Positions 5,347-5,922 of a stretch of DNA of 5,922 bases are shown piece by piece. Location: assembly GCA_019240375.1 (NCBI GenBank), contig JAFAYN010000229.1, forward strand, positions 1 through 5,922, given 5' to 3'. The position numbers and the translations under genes are program-made. Under the pieces are notes generated by a model. The model was not told where the DNA came from. It did not search any database and worked only from the letters and a program-made list of their open reading frames with translations. Source of the stretch: Gemmatimonadota bacterium. Its GTDB lineage: Bacteria > Gemmatimonadota > Gemmatimonadetes > Longimicrobiales > Longimicrobiaceae. Every line of letters starts with the position of its first letter. Position 1 is the first letter of the stretch.

Positions 5347-5922
5347 CTACGCCCCGACCGTCTCCGGAACACGAGAAACATCCCCAAGAACCTCCGCCTC
5401 CGCGGCACGGGCCACACGCTCCCCCTCCACAGGGTCCACGAACGCCAGCAGCGCCGCCCCCACCACGAAGAACGCGATCACGGACAGGATCCCGTACCGG
5501 CTGGACCCCGTCTGCCCGATGACCGCCGCGAACAGGAGCGGCCCGAAGATCCCCGCGAACTTCGAGAACACGCTGAAGAACCCGAAGAACTCCCCCGACT
5601 TGTGCCGCGGGATCATGGTGGCGAAAAGAGACCGGCTGAGCGCCTGGGTGCCGCCCTGCACCATCCCCACCATCAGCGCCAGGATCATGAACCCCCGCCC
5701 AGTATGGATGTTGAAGCCCACGATGCTGATCGCCACGTACGCCAGCAGCCCCAGGAAGATCGACCGCTTGGCCCCCAGCTTCCCCGCCAGCGCGCCGAAC
5801 AGGAAGGCGAACGGGATCCCCACGAACTGCACGATCAGGATCGCCAGGATGGTGGTCCCCTCCGGGATCCCCAGCTCGGTCGCGTAGGGTGCGGCCATCT
5901 TCTGGATGGTGGCGATCCCGTC
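5347..5922 (-). CDS. UMF1/Atg22-type MFS transporter, C-terminal part only
   Basis: The reading frame runs off the right edge of the window, so only the last 191 residues are present and the start lies beyond 5922. About five membrane segments are visible (near residues 24-46, 54-73, 79-96, 112-136 and 144-163), fitting the second half of a 12-helix major facilitator. GALAGKLGAKR (43-53) matches the MFS loop motif between paired helices. The stretch from 86 to 116, with GGTQALSRSLFA and then IPRHKSGEFFGFF, is characteristic of the UMF1 family related to yeast Atg22. The last 25 residues are a polar cytoplasmic tail. Yeast Atg22 exports amino acids from the vacuole; bacterial members have no settled substrate, although one is linked to bile tolerance. 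The gene converges on the acyltransferase gene and is terminated at 5127-5160. No truncation other than the window edge is seen. Confidence 0.9.
   Translation of the reverse strand, partial: DGIATIQKMAAPYATELGIPEGTTILAILIVQFVGIPFAFLFGALAGKLGAKRSIFLGLLAYVAISIVGFNIHTGRGFMILALMVGMVQGGTQALSRSLFATMIPRHKSGEFFGFFSVFSKFAGIFGPLLFAAVIGQTGSSRYGILSVIAFFVVGAALLAFVDPVEGERVARAAEAEVLGDVSRVPETVGA

Overview
The window is very GC-rich (G/C strongly favoured at third codon positions) and comes from a bacterial chromosome. Protein types together with intergenic GGGGACA tandem units and C/G-run palindromes remind me of Gemmatimonadota (Longimicrobium-like genomes). This assignment is tentative and rests on recollection, not a search. 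No phage, plasmid, transposase, tRNA, rRNA or CRISPR signature is visible.

Layout. Positions 1-199 hold no gene but contain a dense array of three strong hairpins with short linkers. Positions 200-3324 hold three minus-strand genes that read leftward as a likely operon: a YheT-type alpha/beta hydrolase (2299-3324), a DUF155/RMD1-like protein with a C-terminal membrane anchor (1122-2264) and an HD-domain phosphohydrolase-like protein (200-1048, possibly from 1093). Gaps are 34 nt and 73 nt (28 nt if the HD gene starts at 1093). A 181-nt divergent gap (3325-3505) separates this operon from a plus-strand PlsC-type acyltransferase with C-terminal membrane helices (3506-4819). A 527-nt convergent intergenic region (4820-5346) follows. 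It is packed with a 7-bp tandem repeat, C/G-run hairpins, two potential G-quadruplex motifs on opposite strands and a strong intrinsic terminator. The window ends inside a minus-strand UMF1/Atg22-type MFS transporter (5347-5922), of which only the C-terminal part is present.

How the genes may relate. The acyltransferase probably attaches fatty acyl chains to glycerol-phosphate-type or lysophospholipid acceptors at the membrane. YheT-family hydrolases act on ester substrates. A membrane-lipid theme across the divergent pair is possible but not demonstrated. The DUF155 and HD proteins have no assigned substrate here. Their link to YheT is purely positional.

No clearly new multi-gene system is visible. 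The least explained parts are non-coding: the hairpin array at 51-174, and the quadruplex, palindrome and terminator region between the two convergent genes.
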